This document shows, one piece after another, positions 62,459-64,000 of a DNA stretch of 64,000 nucleotides. The stretch comes from Clostridium sp. UBA4548. Its GTDB lineage: Bacteria; Bacillota; Clostridia; Clostridiales; Clostridiaceae. Below the pieces are notes generated by a model. The model saw nothing but the letters and a program-made list of their open reading frames with translations. It ran no database searches and was not told where the DNA came from. Every line of letters starts with the position of its first letter. Position 1 is the first letter of the stretch. The position numbers and the translations under genes were made by a program. The stretch covers positions 1-64,000 of the forward strand of contig NZ_DGLI01000028.1 of the NCBI RefSeq assembly GCF_002387895.1, in the 5' to 3' direction.

Positions 62459-63697
62459 ATGAAAATTTCAGGAATTGTTGTAGAATATAATCCCCTACAT
62501 AATGGCCATGTATATCATATAAATAAAACAAAAGAATTAACTAATTGTGATGTACTAATTGCAGTAATGAGTGGAAGTTTTAATCAAAGAGGTATCCCCT
62601 CTGTAATAGATAAATGGAATAAAACTTTAACCGCCCTTCATAATGGCGTAGATTTAGTTATTGAGCTTCCAGCACTATATAGTTTATCTTCAGCAGAGTT
62701 CTTTTCCTTTGGGGCAGTTAGCTTACTTAACAGTCTAGGAGTCGTAGATTCAATTTGCTTTGGCAGTGAACACGGAGATGTAACCTTGCTAAGTCATATA
62801 GCGGAAATTTTAAATACAGAACCAGAGGCATTTAAAGCTGTTTTAAAGGCTAAGTTAAAAGAAGGGTTAGTTTATCCTAAAGCCAGAACTCATGGTATAT
62901 CTGCCTATTTAAATAATAATTCAATGGCAAATAACATGAACCTTAATGATTATAGTAAACTAGAAAATATTTTAAATTCATCAAATAATATTTTAGGTAT
63001 AGAATACATAAAAAGCTTAAAGAAATTAAACAGTAACATAGAAGCATATACCCTTAAAAGGGAAGGTGCAGCCTATAACAGCGATGAACTAAATTCTCTT
63101 TTCTCTAGTGCTACCTCTATAAGAAAATTTTTAAAATCCGGAGATTCCATTGAAAATCTTAGTTCTCACCTTCCTGTGCAGGTTTATGAATTATTTAAAA
63201 CCTTAAGCCTTTCCAAGTATCCATTTTCCTTTTATGACTCTATGTTTCCATACATAAAACATCGAGTCCTTACTAATAATGGAAATTTACTGAGAATTCC
63301 TGATGTTTCTGAAGGTTTAGATTTTAAAATTACTAAAGGGGTTTTAGAAGGGAACTCCTACGAGGCTGCCATTGATTTAATTAAAAGCAAGCGATACACC
63401 TATACTAGAATTAGTAGGGCCCTATGCCAGTATTTTGTTGGCTTTGATAATTATAATACAGAGGTCTTAAGAACCTTACCATGTCCTTATGCAAGGGTTT
63501 TAGGCTTTAATGACAAGGGGAAGTCCATCTTAAAATCTATAAAGAATAATAGTAGTATTCCTCTCTATACAAAGCTCCCAAAAGACATTAACGATACCAT
63601 GAAGTTAGATATTCAATCTACAAAAGCATATAGTTTAATCAACAATAAAGTAAACTATAATGATGATTACTTAATAAGTCCTTTAATTCTAAAATAA
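62459..63697 (+). CDS. tmcAL: tRNA(Met) cytidine acetate ligase TmcAL (YlbM)
   Basis: A 412-residue nucleotidyltransferase-fold enzyme. The N-terminus has VEYNPLHNGHVYHI with the ATP-binding HNGH at 14-17; VMSGSFNQRG and ELPALYSLSSAEFFS follow. Bacillus YlbM/TmcAL acetylates C34 of elongator tRNA-Met using acetate and ATP. A GTG three codons earlier lies in the GGAG site, so ATG 62459 is used. Its divergence from ackA is notable, since acetate is the product of one and a substrate of the other. Confidence 0.94.
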   Translation: MKISGIVVEYNPLHNGHVYHINKTKELTNCDVLIAVMSGSFNQRGIPSVIDKWNKTLTALHNGVDLVIELPALYSLSSAEFFSFGAVSLLNSLGVVDSICFGSEHGDVTLLSHIAEILNTEPEAFKAVLKAKLKEGLVYPKARTHGISAYLNNNSMANNMNLNDYSKLENILNSSNNILGIEYIKSLKKLNSNIEAYTLKREGAAYNSDELNSLFSSATSIRKFLKSGDSIENLSSHLPVQVYELFKTLSLSKYPFSFYDSMFPYIKHRVLTNNGNLLRIPDVSEGLDFKITKGVLEGNSYEAAIDLIKSKRYTYTRISRALCQYFVGFDNYNTEVLRTLPCPYARVLGFNDKGKSILKSIKNNSSIPLYTKLPKDINDTMKLDIQSTKAYSLINNKVNYNDDYLISPLILK

Positions 63698-64000
63698 AAA
63701 ATCTAAGCCATTAACTTAAGTGAAATATAATTAGGTTAATGGCTTTTCCTATTAATTTATTTCTATTATAAAGACCTTTGAACAGTGAACAAAATTATTT
63801 TCATCAACAAAAAGTCTAGCTCCCTGTTCACCTTTCTATACCAAAGTTAAAAGCTTCTTCCCTAAAAAACACTACTAAATTTGGATTTTGAAACTTATAC
63901 TTATCATAACTATCTTGAAGCAACAATATATTTAAATATAATCTATGCTTAGCAACTGTCACTAAAAAAAGACGGCAGACTTAAAGTTTCAAAAACGTTA
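63698..64000. other. Region after tmcAL (303 bp, to window end)
   Basis: It holds the tmcAL terminator and a 7-bp inverted repeat (GTGAACA near 63786 with TGTTCAC near 63830). A 51-codon minus frame (63980-63828) reads plausibly at its end (NPNLVVFFREEAFNFGIER) but has an upstream stop within the window and no start, so it is at most a gene remnant. Confidence 0.5.
63705..63749 (+). terminator. Terminator after tmcAL
   Basis: AAGCCATTAAC (63705-63715) and GTTAATGGCTT (63735-63745) form an 11-bp stem with a 19-nt loop, followed by TTCCTATT. Confidence 0.85.

Overview
The window is a 64 kb piece of chromosome from a low-GC, spore-forming Firmicute, most likely a Clostridium sensu stricto (cluster I) species. 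This rests on the AT-rich sequence, strong AGGAGG-type ribosome binding sites, spore genes (spoVS, ymxH), and a gene order typical of clostridial housekeeping clusters. Nearly every gene is on the minus strand, so transcription runs from high to low coordinates. The only confident plus-strand genes are yraN (44111-44482) and tmcAL/ylbM (62459-63697).

Layout in the direction of transcription. (1) 63.7-55.4 kb: tmcAL (divergent), ackA, yceD-rpmF, plsX, acpP, rnc, an elp3-like radical SAM gene, and a 33-residue membrane ORF, covering acetate, lipid and RNA functions. (2) 55.4-44.9 kb: smc, ftsY, ylxM, ffh, rpsP, khpA, rimM, trmD, rplS, rbgA, rnhB, covering chromosome condensation, the SRP pathway and ribosome maturation. 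(3) 44.5-37.4 kb: inverted yraN, then comM/yifB, dprA, topA, codY. (4) 37.2-27.8 kb: rpsB, tsf, pyrH, frr, uppS, cdsA, an AI-2E-type permease, dxr, rseP, ispG, polC, covering translation, isoprenoid and phospholipid precursors, and replication. (5) 23.2-13.0 kb: rimP-nusA-ylxR-ylxQ-infB-rbfA-nrnA-truB-ribF, then rpsO and pnp. (6) 12.6-8.8 kb: M16 peptidase, ymxH, aspartokinase, tepA. (7) 8.2-0.04 kb: ftsK, rimO, pgsA, recA, rny, spoVS.

The genes are core functions and I see no phage, CRISPR, toxin-antitoxin or defence island. No wholly new system is evident. What deserves a second look is regulatory and architectural: an H-type pseudoknot abutting the rpsO ribosome binding site; a hairpin that buries the tepA Shine-Dalgarno; a 17-bp inverted repeat abutting the ymxH Shine-Dalgarno; a sigma-H promoter at spoVS; a LexA box at the recA start site; a long yceD-rpmF leader with a strong Shine-Dalgarno and a short TTG ORF; structured rpsB and rplS leaders; an inverted yraN beside a sequence resembling an insertion-sequence end; ackA without pta; and the 33-residue ORF 12 bp upstream of smc. 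Several genes start with GTG or TTG (infB, rbfA, codY, rseP, dxr, ftsK, rimO, permease), with starts chosen by Shine-Dalgarno position.
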